DNA of 64,000 nucleotides from Brasenia schreberi (taxonomy: Eukaryota; Streptophyta; Magnoliopsida; Nymphaeales; Cabombaceae): contig JAYKKT010000074.1 in NCBI GenBank assembly GCA_036023115.1, positions 7,766,001 through 7,830,000 of the forward strand, read 5' to 3'. Position 1 is the stretch's first letter. Each line of letters opens with the position of its first letter. A model generated the notes under the pieces. It did not search any database and had not been told where the DNA came from. It saw only the letters and a program-made list of their open reading frames with translations. Made by a program: the position numbers and the translations under genes. This document shows, piece by piece, positions 30,535 through 42,342 of this stretch.

Positions 30535-30942
30535 CTATTTAGCAATACCAAAGTCTTTGCAAAATTCTAAGAATTCTGCCAAGGTATATTCACCTCCTCT
30601 ATCTGATCGTAAGACTTTGATCGAATGCCCTAGCTGATTTTCAACTTCTTGCTTATATTCTTTAAAAGCATCAAATGCCTCTGATTTATGTGCCAAAAGA
30701 TATATATACATATATCTAAAGTAATCATCGATAAAGATTATAAAATAACCCTTTCCCCGATGTGTCTTTACTCTAAAAGGTCTATATAAATCTGTGTAAA
30801 TAACTTCCAATAGGGTTATTGCCCTTGTTGTTTCTTTGAGAAAAACTTTCCTTGTTATTTTTCCTTGTATACAAGTTTCACACTTGTTAAAAGTCTTTTC
30901 CTCAAATCCAGACAATAAGTCAAAGTTGGATAATTTCTTCAA
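30535..30942 (-). pseudogene. Copia integrase domain
   Basis: It shows the GAG-preintegrase zinc-like CETCIQGK, then the integrase core with YTDLYRPF (first catalytic Asp), FIIFIDDYFRYMY, and VLRSDRGGEYT (second catalytic Asp region). A stop at 30535 cuts the frame before the catalytic Glu segment. The remainder continues out of frame at about 30530-30420. Confidence 0.9.
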
Positions 30943-31056
30943 CTTTTCCAGACTTATATGCCCTAGACGTTTATGCTACATATTCACATCAAGAGTAAAG
31001 TTACTCTTAATATAAATAGAAGATTAATGACTTCCATTATCAGACAATTTGAACAG

Positions 31057-31416
31057 TCATTGTTGTACATCAAATTCTCCTAAGAACAAGACTCTCCCAT
31101 GTTTGCTCACAGTCACCTTGTTAGGAATAAACCTAACTTCAAAACCCTTCTTAACTAAGGTAGGGACCGAGACCAGATTGCGCCTTATAGATGGCATAAT
31201 TAACACATCGGTCAATACAATTGGTTTGCCATGTACAAATATCTTGAAGGATCCAATACCTAGAAGATCTGAGAAAGTACTGTTTCTCATATACACACGA
31301 TGTTCTCTAGGTTGATATTCCTTCAGGTCTATTGCTCCTTCTTTGATCTTCGAGATGCGTCTTGTAGCTCCAAAGTCTATCCACAACATGTCACTAGGCG
31401 GTCCAAATATAAGCAT
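31057..31416 (-). pseudogene. Copia protease domain and linker
   Basis: LWIDFGATRRISK matches the retropepsin active-site segment (usually DSGA), with Ser replaced by Phe. It is followed by VLIMPSIRRNLVSVPTL, a conserved Copia segment. The fragment ends at a stop before the preintegrase domain. Confidence 0.85.
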
Positions 31417-33043
31417 TCTGAAATTACGCAGATTATATACTCCTCCGACTGTCCGCGTTGTGGGTTATTTTCTCCACCTTTCTTTTTGCGGTAATCTCTT
31501 TTGTGGTGTCCTATCATTTCATAATTGAAACACTTGATTCAAGAAGCGACTTCTTACGATTTCTTAAAATTTTGACCGCTTTTCTTGTTATTCTTGTCAA
31601 ACTTTTTATTTGGTTTCTTTTTCTGATTGGACTTGGAACTAGACACTAACTCATCTTATACTAGTAGCAATTTCTTCTTTTTGTTTTTAAGCATATGTTC
31701 TTGCTCTATTGCTAGTTTGAGGGACAATTTAGAAAGGTTGATTTCTGGCCCTAGTCTTAGGGCAGTAGTGATCATTTTCCACGACGGAGATAGACTATTC
31801 AATATAGTTGATATCTACATCAGTTCGGGGATGACTGATTTTGCTACGGCTAAATCTCTAGCCATTACCAGCATGTGATTTACATGCTCTACTATATTTT
31901 CCCTTCTTTCATCTTGAAAGAATTGTATTTTTGTAGTAGTAATTACATATGTAATTTTGCAATTGTATCATATTTAGCTGTTAATGAGTCAAACAACTCT
32001 TTTACGATCTCAAATTCTTAAAAGACCCTAATCAAGTCATCCTTCATGTAAGTTAACATGATTATCCTTGCTATGGTATCATCCTTTAAAAATATTTTAT
32101 ACATTTCTAACTATTTCTCACTTTTGTCTGGGAGTGGAGGACGCACGGTTTCCTTTAAAACATACTCTACACCTTATAGTGTTAGAGCCAAAGGAATTCT
32201 TCTCTTTCATGTATGGAAGTTCAAACCGTTCAACTTTCTGTTTTTGCCAATTCCGACACGCATATCTTAGAACTCATTTTTATGTGTTTGGTAAAAATAA
32301 TAATTAAGCGGTCTAAAAAGGAAACCAACACAAAAACATAGGCACAAATAACAAGAAACATGTTAAAGTGATACATGATATTTAGCAAATAAACTTTTGA
32401 AATTTTTTTTAAGGGGTTTTCTGCTTCTCTCCCCCTAAAAGGATACCAATGGACAAAACTGTAATTTTATCTATTTATCCTCTTTTTGTAATTTTGTAAA
32501 AACTTGATAACAAACTTGTAAAATTACTATTTGGTATTCCTATAAAATTCATAACTGATCGAGGTTAAAATCATAATTTTGACTCTCAGGGCGAATCTAT
32601 AATTTTTCAAAAGAACAAGGATATATCCGTCTTTCAACTGAATGGCAGAATTGAAATTATCCAAACTAGGAAGGTTAAAAATGTAAAATAATAGCCCCAG
32701 TATTTCGTAATTTTCATAAACAGCCAGAGGGTAAATCCAACTTTTCGCTCACTAAGGGCAAAACAATCTTTTTACTTGAAAATATCTGGATAAAAGTGTA
32801 ATTTTGCCAAGTGACAACTGCGTAATATTGTAAACCGGAAAGGGGCAGTTCTAACTTTTTGCCATGTTCCCCGAGGTCGTTCGGTTTAGCTGTGGTTGTT
32901 TTGGCTTCAGATGTTCGGCCTTGGCCTTGTTTCTCCTATCTTCTCCGCCTCTACCAACTGTCGCCTCTTCTCCCTTCAATTTTTTTTCTCTCTATCTATT
33001 TTTTTTCACTAATCCTCTCTCTCTCTTTTTTTTAAGGAAACTA

Positions 33044-33055
33044 GCTCTGATACCA
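33044..33055 (-). other. Copia primer-binding site (initiator-Met tRNA)
   Basis: The minus strand reads TGGTATCAGAGC one base inside the 5' LTR. This is the standard plant Copia primer-binding site. Confidence 0.9.
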
Positions 33056-33056
33056 A

Positions 33057-33467
33057 TGTGGAAGAGGAGTACCTTCTTCTCTCGTTTGCTGGATTCCGAT
33101 GAAGGTCTCTTAGACGATGAGCAACCCTTGTTCAAATGCAGCGGAATAGAATGATGATGATGGATACGAGGTTCCCACACAAGGTTCTCGCACAGACGAA
33201 GATACACTCTCTTTTTTGCTTTTCACGTTTCCGTATTTTTTCCACTGATCTTGAGTATCTGTAATGCCTGCCTTTTATAGGCTGTGCTTCCCCTTCGTCG
33301 TGCTTATCCACCTACGGCTTTCCTCGTCTAGGAGGTTGTAACAGATGATCGTTACCAAAAATCTCGGTAACAGTCGTCCGTTACCGATCTGACCCTATCC
33401 TTAGGTAATAGACTGGATGGTCAGGTCAGTCGTTACTTGAGCAGAGAATGACCACTTTCCTGTAACA
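33057..33467 (-). repeat. Copia 5' LTR
   Basis: 411 bp with the same ends as the 27761 LTR. It contains a TATA-like 'cttttataggc' (on the plus strand, about 33272) shared with the other copy. Confidence 0.9.
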
Positions 33468-33472
33468 TAAAC

Positions 33473-34078
33473 TGCTTATATAACTCATTTATGCATAGTG
33501 CAATCTAGCATCTTAAACCATAAGGTGCACAACATATTTAAAGCTCAAGGCATTCGCTGTGATTTTTCTTGTGTTTAATTCATTCGAGTGCCTTTTGATT
33601 TTATATATGTAGGTAAAAAGCTGTTTATAGAGACAGATGCTTCGATAAAGAGATACAAACCCACTGGGAGAGCTTTAGGTTGGATGCTTGGACAAAAAGT
33701 TGACATGCTTGACCTTTTCCTCGACTGGTTTGCCAGCTCGATAGCGATCTCATTGATTCATCTTACGTTCCTATCTAGCATTTTTGTATGCTTAGGAGAC
33801 GCTATGAGACGTCATTTGTGTGCATGCATCTCTATATATATTGAGATATTCTAGATAGCCTCTCATGATAGCATTACTTGTTAAGATAATTACGATAATG
33901 ATAATCAAACTATGATCTTCGGTCTCATTTAATATACTCTCAAATAACCTCAAACCTCATATTGATGTTATTAAGTAAGTCAATATGTGACATTTGTGCA
34001 AGTACATCTGCTGTATAAATTATCCAATAGAATTTGGCATGAGCTGGTGTTTAATATTTACCAATTTTTATATATTTT

Positions 34079-34129
<51 letters not shown>

Positions 34130-34330
34130 CTTAATTCCTCAAATGCAACACTATTGCAGCGTCAACTTAATTCATGGGCACTTGTAAAGAGGCACATAAA
34201 GGAAACACATAACATAAATCTTCTTTTTTAGAGTTAAATGCTAATATTTCACGAATTACAGGATAATGGTAAGTGCAAATACACGTAGCCCATGTATTAA
34301 CTTACCTTAATACTGTCGGTCTCATCATTA
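33473..34330. other. Intergenic; (AT)n at 34083-34126
   Basis: No gene seen. A short stretch 'gagttaaatgctaatat' at 34222-34240 is a plus-strand scrap of the RTE LINE. Confidence 0.45.
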
Positions 34331-34380
34331 CAACAACTAAGCCTTTTTCCGTACTAGATGAGGTCAGCTACATGTATCAT
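34331..34380 (-). mobile_element. RTE-type LINE 3' tail fragment
   Basis: 'caacaactaagcctttttcc' followed by 'gtactagatgaggtcagct' is the reverse complement of the conserved RTE 3' end. Only about 50 bases remain. Confidence 0.6.
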
Positions 34381-34783
34381 AATTTATAGAATCCATGCAA
34401 AATAAGTTCGATAAAGTTTTACACAAGTTGTTGGAAGCCAAATGCAATCCTCATCCTTTATTCAGGCTTGGGACCAGTCATGCAAAGGTAGTCTCTTATA
34501 AAGGCGGAGTTTGCTGATCTCATCATTAGTACATAATTAAATTTTAGTGACCAATAAAGGAACAATTCCGGTGACTCGAACCATGGATTATACCGAAAAA
34601 CAATTAAGAGGCTCAAACTTAGAAATATAAAAACAATTACTAGAATAAATCTTTGCAAACTTTACCAAGAGTCGTACTTTTATTTCTATCACCAATGATT
34701 TGAATACTTTTTCCGATGGTCTTGCATCTCAATTCCGATAGCTTTGAGCATTTTAGAAACACCGAAAATACACGGAGTTAAGG

Positions 34784-36692
34784 TGTCACACCCGCTCGGG
34801 TCGCGACCACAACCCGGCCCGAGCCGATGCCACGTGGCCGCTTCTCGTGCGAGCGTGATGGTGAGGAGTAACTAAATACAATACTAATTTAATTCAAACT
34901 CAATAAATATCTAACTGAAATAAATATTAATATCGAAGTTCTAAACAACACGCTCAAAATGGTGTGGGGCCCACCTAAGAATAACCCCAAATAACAAGAT
35001 TTTCTAAATCATTCAATACTTATCATACCATCTAATATATAGAAATGTCGCTCTATCCAACTCCTAATCTACTCCGTGTACCTTGGAAGTACTAGCTTCA
35101 GGATGAGCTTTAAATAATGGGGTGATCTACTATATATAGTTCAGTAAGGAGGTTAAACATCTTTAAACAGAAATCATACTAAGAGCATGCATAATTTCAC
35201 AATCACTTAATAATAAAGTACAGTTTTACCTTTAAATCATGATCGCAAATTCATACGCACACACTCACACACACATACACACATCATCAGTTACGATAAT
35301 TACAACCCATACTTTGTCTTCCTCAAAGGCCATAGGAGTCGTCTGACCCTCCCTAACGTGATCTCGGTAACCCCGTCCACGACGGTAACCATGCGAACTC
35401 TCACGGCAGAGTGCCCGAAAACACACCCTATATTCGCCCTAAGTCGGATCGCCCGAGGGACCTGCAAGTATCTAGAGACCCCACATAACCCACATAAGTA
35501 CACATCGTATATTCACACATCATTACATTTCTAAAACCAAGTATCATGCATATTTAAATCTATCTAAAATAAGTAAAATCACTTTTAACATGGTTTTGTA
35601 AAAGAATGCATAACCCTCTACCTGAAGGAGCGCTAAGATTCAGTCCTCAAGCCACTAGTCCACTCTTATCACTACCAATTTCTCTAATTTTAATCTCTAA
35701 ACAATTACAAATAATTAAAATATTAAAATTCATTTAACTACGAATCTAACGCAAGAAACCGTATCCAAATGGGATCTCAAATGACCCTAAACTCACCCAA
35801 AACTCAATTTAGATCCGTTTAAGCTATCCGTGATCAAAACTTATACCTAGATCCATATTCGATCCAAAATAAGTGACACAGTAAGTAGCCTGTGTCACTT
35901 TGTCAACACAGAACCTATAACTACTGACACGGGTCTTTTTCTAACCTAGAAATCCATTTAGAGACACGACTCAAACATGACCCGTTTACGACATAAAACT
36001 TGTTTTTATACAGAACTAGTTGTTAACATGCGACACGAGGACACGACACGAATTAGTGTCGGTTCATGGCATTCCGAACACGAGACGACATGAAAAAAGG
36101 ACACGCCCAAAAGGACCGATTTTCAAAGAATTTTCTCGCATCGATTTCGTCAGTTTTCAGCGATGATTAAGGCCGACGATGGTGGCCCACTCTTCTTCTA
36201 CCTGTCCTCTTTCGATCAATCCCAAGAACAACCACCGGCAGTGGCATTTCGTCGGAAAACGGAAATAAAAGGAAAAATTGTAGAAAATGAAAAATTCGGC
36301 GAAACAAAACCATTTTACGACCAAATCGACACCTCCGACTTACCCAAACCTGCCAAAACACTTTGTTGTACCTCAATGTTTCAATCGAAGCCCAAAACTA
36401 TGATTATCAACAAGTTTTTCATGTAAAATCAAAAAAATGAAAATATGAAAAATAGGTAAACTCACCTGATTCTAGACTATTCTTCCACGTTTTTCGGCTT
36501 GTGTGTCTTCTCCCGAGGCTGCTCTACACTAGGTTGTCCACCTGCCCACCATAGAGGCCCTTTGAAGGCCTTCAAAATCTGGTAAATGTCCAGCACTAAC
36601 AACAATGGGGATGCCATTACAGTCTTTGTGCAGCAACATTCTGCGGGTTTGGATCTCATGAGACTCGGATCCAAACCGCTTGATCCGTTACA
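34784..36692 (-). repeat. Gypsy 3' LTR
   Basis: 1909 bp, TGTCACACC to CCGTTACA on the plus strand. Compared with the other LTR it lacks about 260 bp near 35541 (the part equivalent to about 40940-41190). Confidence 0.9.
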
Positions 36693-37221
36693 TTCTACCC
36701 TCCTTAAAGAAATTCTATCCTTAGAATTTAAAAAGTAACTGAAGAGATGTAGATACTTATCTCGTATCTCATCCTCGAGCTCCAAAGTCGCTTCGTTCGG
36801 TAAATGATAAGTCCAGTATACTTTTACTATCCTCAAAACTCGATAAAGAATGACTTGTTCTGTTCTATCAAAGATGGCTATGGGTACCTCCTAATAAGAC
36901 AAATCTTCACGTATGTGTAGTGGATCAGCCTCAATGACATGCGAAGGATCAGGAATATATTTACGCAACATGATTATGTGAAATATGTTATTTACTCTAC
37001 TCAATGACGACGGCAAGTTCAATTGGTGGCAAATCTCAAACTCGTTTTACGGTTTCGAAAGATCTAATATACCTAGGACTAAACTTACCCTTTTGTCCGA
37101 AGCGAGTCACTCCTCGAGTTGGAGAGACTTTTAAGAATACATAATCGTTAACCATAAACTCTAGATCATGACATCTCTTATCTGCATAGATCTTGTGTCA
37201 GTCTCAAGCTATTTTAATGCA

Positions 37222-37488
37222 TTAACGAACCAAGTTCATCTTATCTAATGATTGTCGAAGTATCTCTAAACCTATTACAGTTCGTAACCTAGGGATATCC
37301 CAATATAGTGGAGTCGTATACTTTTTCTTATAAAGCATTTCATAGGACGACATCTCAATGCTCTTTTGAAAACTATTGTGATATGCAAACTCAATCAAGC
37401 ACAACTGGTTATCCCATTGGTCCTTACTATCCAACACACATGCTTGAAGCATATCCTCTAGAGTTTGAACAGTACATTCAGCTTTCAT
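37222..37488 (-). pseudogene. Gypsy integrase core fragment
   Basis: ECTVQTLEDMLQACVLD, WDNQLCLIEFAYHNSF and SSYEMLYKKKYTTPLYW match the end of the Gypsy integrase catalytic core and the following conserved segment. It is open for 88 codons between stops. Confidence 0.85.
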
Positions 37489-40153
37489 CGGTCTGTGAGT
37501 GAAATGTCGTGCTAAACTACAATCTCATTTGTAAAACATCTTGTAAATTTCGCTAGAAATAAGAGGTAAAATGAGGGTCTCTATCCAAAGTAATAGTCTC
37601 TGGCAAACCATAGAAATTAACGATATAAATAGCAGTTAATTTTGATAATATTCTTTCGAATGGGTATAAATCGTGCAACCTTAGCAAGTCAGTCAATAAT
37701 TACCCATATAGCATCGTACTTTTATGAGGTGAGAGAAAGTTAAATAACAAAATCAATGTTAATATGTTGTCATTTTCTCTTAGGAATAGGTAATGGTCTC
37801 AAGGTTACTGCTGGATGTTGGTGATCCGCCTTCACATTCTGACAAGTCATACATCAAGTTACAAATTAATCAATATACTTTTTCATTCCAAACCAATATG
37901 TGCTAATTCCAATATCTCTTTTCGCAGTGATTCATCTTTAGGCACAAATATGCGTCTATCAAACCATAAGGAACCATCATCCTCGTGTATCTCATATTCG
38001 AGGCAACCTCTACTATGAATATCATCTATAATCTTCATCAACTCAGGATCGTCTCTTTGTGTTGTAAGTACTCTCAACCAAAGTTAAGGTGTTACTCGAA
38101 CTAGGATAGAACAATGAGATACCGTATCTTTTCCTTTCCTGTTAAAGATATCTGCGACTATATTAGCTTTTACAGAGTAATAAATAATCTCACAATCATA
38201 ATCCTCGAAAAACTCAAGCTATCGCATTTGTCGCATATTTAGATGACATTGTGTAAAGATATACTTTAAGCTCTTATGGTTAGTGAATATCTGAAACTTA
38301 ATGCCATACGGATAATGCCTCCAAACTTTAAGTGCAAACACTCCATAATCAGCATGAAGATAGGTGTTTCTCTCATAAATTAACTACCTCGATGCGTAGG
38401 CAACAACTCTCCACAATGTAATCCATCTTTAAAGCATCACAAGCCTCAAAGTTCTCCAAAGGATCCAGAATTACCAACACCAAGTATAGTAGTTAACCTC
38501 ACTTAAGCTCTTTGGACATTGTCCTCGCCAAGCTCGTAAGTTCATTCGAAAGAACTATCTTTTTCTAGTCAATCTAAATGGCAGGTTGCTAACCTGTAGA
38601 AAACCTTTATGAACTCTTCTATAGTATTCACACTAAGGCCTACAAAACCGGATGCTCTAATTTCATGAAGGGTAGGTCTGGTCCCACTACCAATGAATTG
38701 CCGTCTCGCCTTTTGCTTGGCTCCACCGGCAATTCCATCACCGAGAAATTCACATGTGACCTAAAAACTACGAACTCGTGAAAGCCTTAACTCAAAATTT
38801 GTAGTTTCTGGACACTACAGATAGCTTATTCTCTTTTTAAAGATCTCCAACACTTATACCTCAAATGTTGTTCAAGACGCTTCTTCCCGACTTCGACCTT
38901 CAAGACATCAAAAATATCAACAGACAAAAACAACAACAAACCGGGAAGTCTAAATATGGATTAAAGATCCTGCTCATGTAATCCATGAACATAGCACGGC
39001 AGTATTCGTCTGCACCCGAATGGCATTACGCAGGTACTCATATTGCCCATAATTTAATTTTCTGGTAGTCTGCCTTAGTGTATATCCTCTTCCCTAATCC
39101 ACGAATCCGACAGATAACCAAATCGCAGATCTATCTTTGAAAAGACAATGTCTCTTCAATTGGTCCATCGCATCATCGATCCTTGGTAGTGGATACTTGT
39201 TCTTTATCATGACCTTGTTCAGCCTAGTGGTAGTCGACACATAAACGTGAAGTTCCATCCTTCTTCTTGACTAGCAACATTGGAGCTCCCAAGGTGAAAT
39301 ACTTGGTCGAATAAAGCGCTTCTCTAATAATTCTTGCAATTGAGCCTACAATTCTCGCAATTCTACAATAGTCATACGATAGGGTGCTCTAAATATAGGA
39401 TTAACACCTGTTTGTAAATCATTAACAAACTCTATCTCTCGTTCCGGAGGTATCCAAGTAAATCATCACGAAAAACATCAATAAATTTATTAACTATATT
39501 GATATCATTCAATAATTTCTCTTCAATATCAGACTACATATTAACTATAAGATTAACACCTGTTCGTATATAATTGTACACCTAAATAGCAAATATAACA
39601 TATATCGGGTTCTCTTTTTGTTGACCTTCAAAAACAAAAGTGGTATCTCGAGGGATAGAGAAAGTGATCTCTCGCTCTTTCAATTAATCACAACACGATT
39701 CATAAATAATCAATCCATGCCCAAAACTATATCGTAGTTCGAAACCCCCAACAAAATCAACTCATCTCTTATATCATAACCACTAACCATCACGGAATAA
39801 TCTCTCAAAATCCGATGCAATACAATCACTTAGCCATTAGGAAAATATATAAAGAATCCCTCTAATAGTTTCGGGTCCATATCCTCACTACTTACACAAT
39901 TGGGTAACAAAACAACATTTTGCAGTATCTTTAGTACCTTATAAAAGTAGAATATGCGGTGACACCACATGTCCTTTAAGTGTCACTTGTGTTGTCTCAA
40001 CTAGATTAACTGATCGAAATGATGATATTTCCTCATTAGCGTCACCTATAACGATTATAATTAAGTTCAAATCCAATCCTCGAGAATTATACACATAATA
40101 TGATATTATATCTCAACAATTGACACGTTATTACATATACTTCAATAACCTTA

Positions 40154-40168
40154 GGCTCTGATACAAAG
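40154..40168 (-). other. Gypsy primer-binding site
   Basis: The minus strand TTTGTATCAGAGCC adjoins the 5' LTR. It matches the initiator-Met tRNA 3' end except at the first bases, as is common in chromoviruses. Confidence 0.7.
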
Positions 40169-40169
40169 T

Positions 40170-42337
40170 TGTCATACCACTTCGGATCGCGATAATAACC
40201 CGGCCTGAGTCGATGCCACGTGACCGCTTCTCGTGCAGGCGTGATGGTGAGCAGTAACCGAATACAATACTAATTTAATTCAAACTCAATAAGTACTAAT
40301 CAAAATAAATATTCATATCGAAGTTCTAAACAACACGCTCAAAATGACGTTGGCCCACCTAATAATAACCCCGAATAACAAGACTTTATAAATCATTCAA
40401 TACTTATTATACCATCTAATATATATAAATATCGCTCTATCTAACTCCTACTTTGCTCCGTGTGCCTTGAAAGTAATAGCTTTAGGATGAGATGTAAAAT
40501 AATGGAGTGAGCTCTAATACATAGCTCAGTAGGGAGGTTAAACATCTTTATTTCATAATTTCATAATTTCATAATCACTAATAAACAAGACTTCATAATT
40601 TCATAATCACTTAATAACAAAGTACAGTTTAACCTTTAAATCATGATCTCAAATTCATATGCACACACTCACACACATACACACATCATCAATTATGATA
40701 ATTACAACCCATACTTTGTCTTCCCCAAAGGCCACAGGAGTCGTCCGACCCTCCCTAACGTGATCTCGATAACCCCATCCACGACAGTAACCATGTCAAC
40801 TCTCACGGCAGAGTGCCCGAAAACACACCATGTATTCGCCTCAAGCCGGATCACCCGAGGGACTTGAAAGTATCTAGAGACCCCACACAACCCACACAAG
40901 TACACCTCATATATTCACACATCATTACATTTCTAAAACCAATTACAGTTCATCACATTCACAAATCATATCCAAATCCACGAATATCCAAAACCAAATC
41001 CATATCCACATACATACAACATTTAAACAATATTTAAATATCATGTTCATACAACACATGCATATCAAAACATGTTCTTTATCAATCAATGTCATAAACA
41101 TGTTCTCTTTGAAAAGCATAACAAATAAACTATAATTACGAATAACATTTCATAAACATCAATAAAATAGTTATCAATCATGCACATTTAAATCTATCTA
41201 AAACAAGTAAAATCACTTCTAGCATGGTTTTGTAAAAGAATGCATAACTCCCTACCTGAAAGATCGCTAAGATTCAGTCTCCAAGCCACTAGGCCACTCT
41301 TATCACCACCAATTCCTCTAATTTTAATCTCTAAACAATTATAAACAATTAAAATATTAAAATTCATTTAACTACGAATCTAACGCAAGAAACTGTATCC
41401 AAATGGGATCTTAAACGACCCTAAACTCACCCAAAACCCAATCTGAATCCGTTTAAGCTATTCGGGATCCAAACTGACACCTAGATCCATATTCGATCCA
41501 AATTGAGTGACATAGTAGGTAGCCTGTGTCACTTTGTCAACATAAAACCTATAACTATTGACACGAGTCTTGTTTCTAACATCAAAACCCATTTCAAGAC
41601 ACGACCCAAACATGACCCGTTTCCGACACAAAACCTGTTTGTACACGGAACTAGTTCTTAACATGTGACACGAGGACACGACATGAACCAGTGTCGGTTC
41701 ATGGCATTCCGAACACGACACAACACGAAAACAAGGACACGCCCAAAAGGGCAAGTTTCCATAAATTTTTCCAGCATCGATTTCACCAATTTCCGACGAC
41801 GAATAAGGCCGAGGATGGTGGCCCACTCTTCGTCTATCTGTCCTATTTTGACCAAGCCCAAGAACAACCACCGGCGGTGGCATTTCGTCGAAAAACGGAA
41901 ATAAAAGGGAAAAATTATAGAAAATAAAAAATCCAGCGAATCAGAACCATTTTCCGACCAAATCGACACCCCCGACTTACCCAAGCCTGCCAAAACACTT
42001 TGTTCTACCTCAATGCTTCAATCCAAGCCCAAAACGATGATTATCAACAAGTTTTTCATGAAAAATTGAAAAAAAAATGAAAAATTGAAATATAGTTTAA
42101 CTCACTGGATTCCAGCCGATTCTTCCATATTTTTCGTGTTCTGTGTCTTCTCCCGAGGTTGCTCTACACTAGGCCATCCGCCTGCCCACCATAGAGGCCC
42201 TATGAAGGCCTTCAAAATTCGGTAAATGTCCGGCACTAACAGTAATGGGAATGCCATTGCTGTCTTTGTGACTGCTCTCATATTTGGGCGGGTTTGGATC
42301 TCATCAGGCTCGGATCCAAACCGCCTAATCTGTTACA
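40170..42337 (-). repeat. Gypsy 5' LTR
   Basis: 2168 bp, the longer and more complete LTR of this element. It is also the best template for recognising the solo LTR at 19065-21097. Confidence 0.9.
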
Positions 42338-42342
42338 TAAGG

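Larger units (their letters stand above)
27761..33467 (-). mobile_element. Ty1/Copia LTR retrotransposon, complete ends, degenerate coding
   Basis: Two LTRs (27761-28125 and 33057-33467) are flanked by a perfect 5-bp duplication 'taaac' (27756-27760 and 33468-33472). The primer-binding site beside the 5' LTR matches initiator-Met tRNA (minus strand TGGTATCAGAGC, 33044-33055), and a polypurine tract AAGTGGGAGA adjoins the 3' LTR. The minus strand carries, in Copia order, a gag zinc-knuckle relic (about 31490-31530), a protease (IDFGATRRIS, 31380), a GAG-preintegrase and integrase (30535-30942; CETCIQGK, IFIDDYFRY, SDRGGEY), a reverse transcriptase (29155-29715 with LYVDDI) and RNase H (28556-28744, TQEAEYVA). 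Frames are interrupted by stops and shifts, so it is not autonomous. The LTRs differ by tens of bases and an indel, indicating an old insertion. Confidence 0.95.
34784..42337 (-). mobile_element. Ty3/Gypsy chromodomain (chromovirus) retrotransposon, internally deleted
   Basis: It has long LTRs at 34784-36692 and 40170-42337 and a perfect 5-bp duplication 'taagg' (34779-34783, 42338-42342). The primer-binding site on the minus strand is close to TTTGTATCAGAGCC (40154-40168), near initiator-Met tRNA, and a purine tract AGGAGGGTAGAA adjoins the 3' LTR. The interior (36693-40169, about 3.5 kb) reads in Gypsy order: aspartic protease (YDIVLGMD then a stop, about 39730), RT (LGAPMLLVKKKDG, about 39290), zinc-binding integrase (LWFDRRIFVPKDE, 37920), integrase core (FAYHNSFQKSIEMSSYEMLY, 37380) and a chromodomain-like VYWTYHLPNEATLELEDEI (36790). 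Gag is mostly absent and stops are common, so the element is dead. The long LTRs suggest a Tekay/Del-type chromovirus (inference). Confidence 0.92.

Noticed and set aside
35300..35503. 67-residue open frames in the Gypsy LTRs (also at 40702-40905)
   Set aside because: They lie in LTR sequence repeated at three loci, including the solo LTR. No known LTR-encoded protein of this kind is supported.
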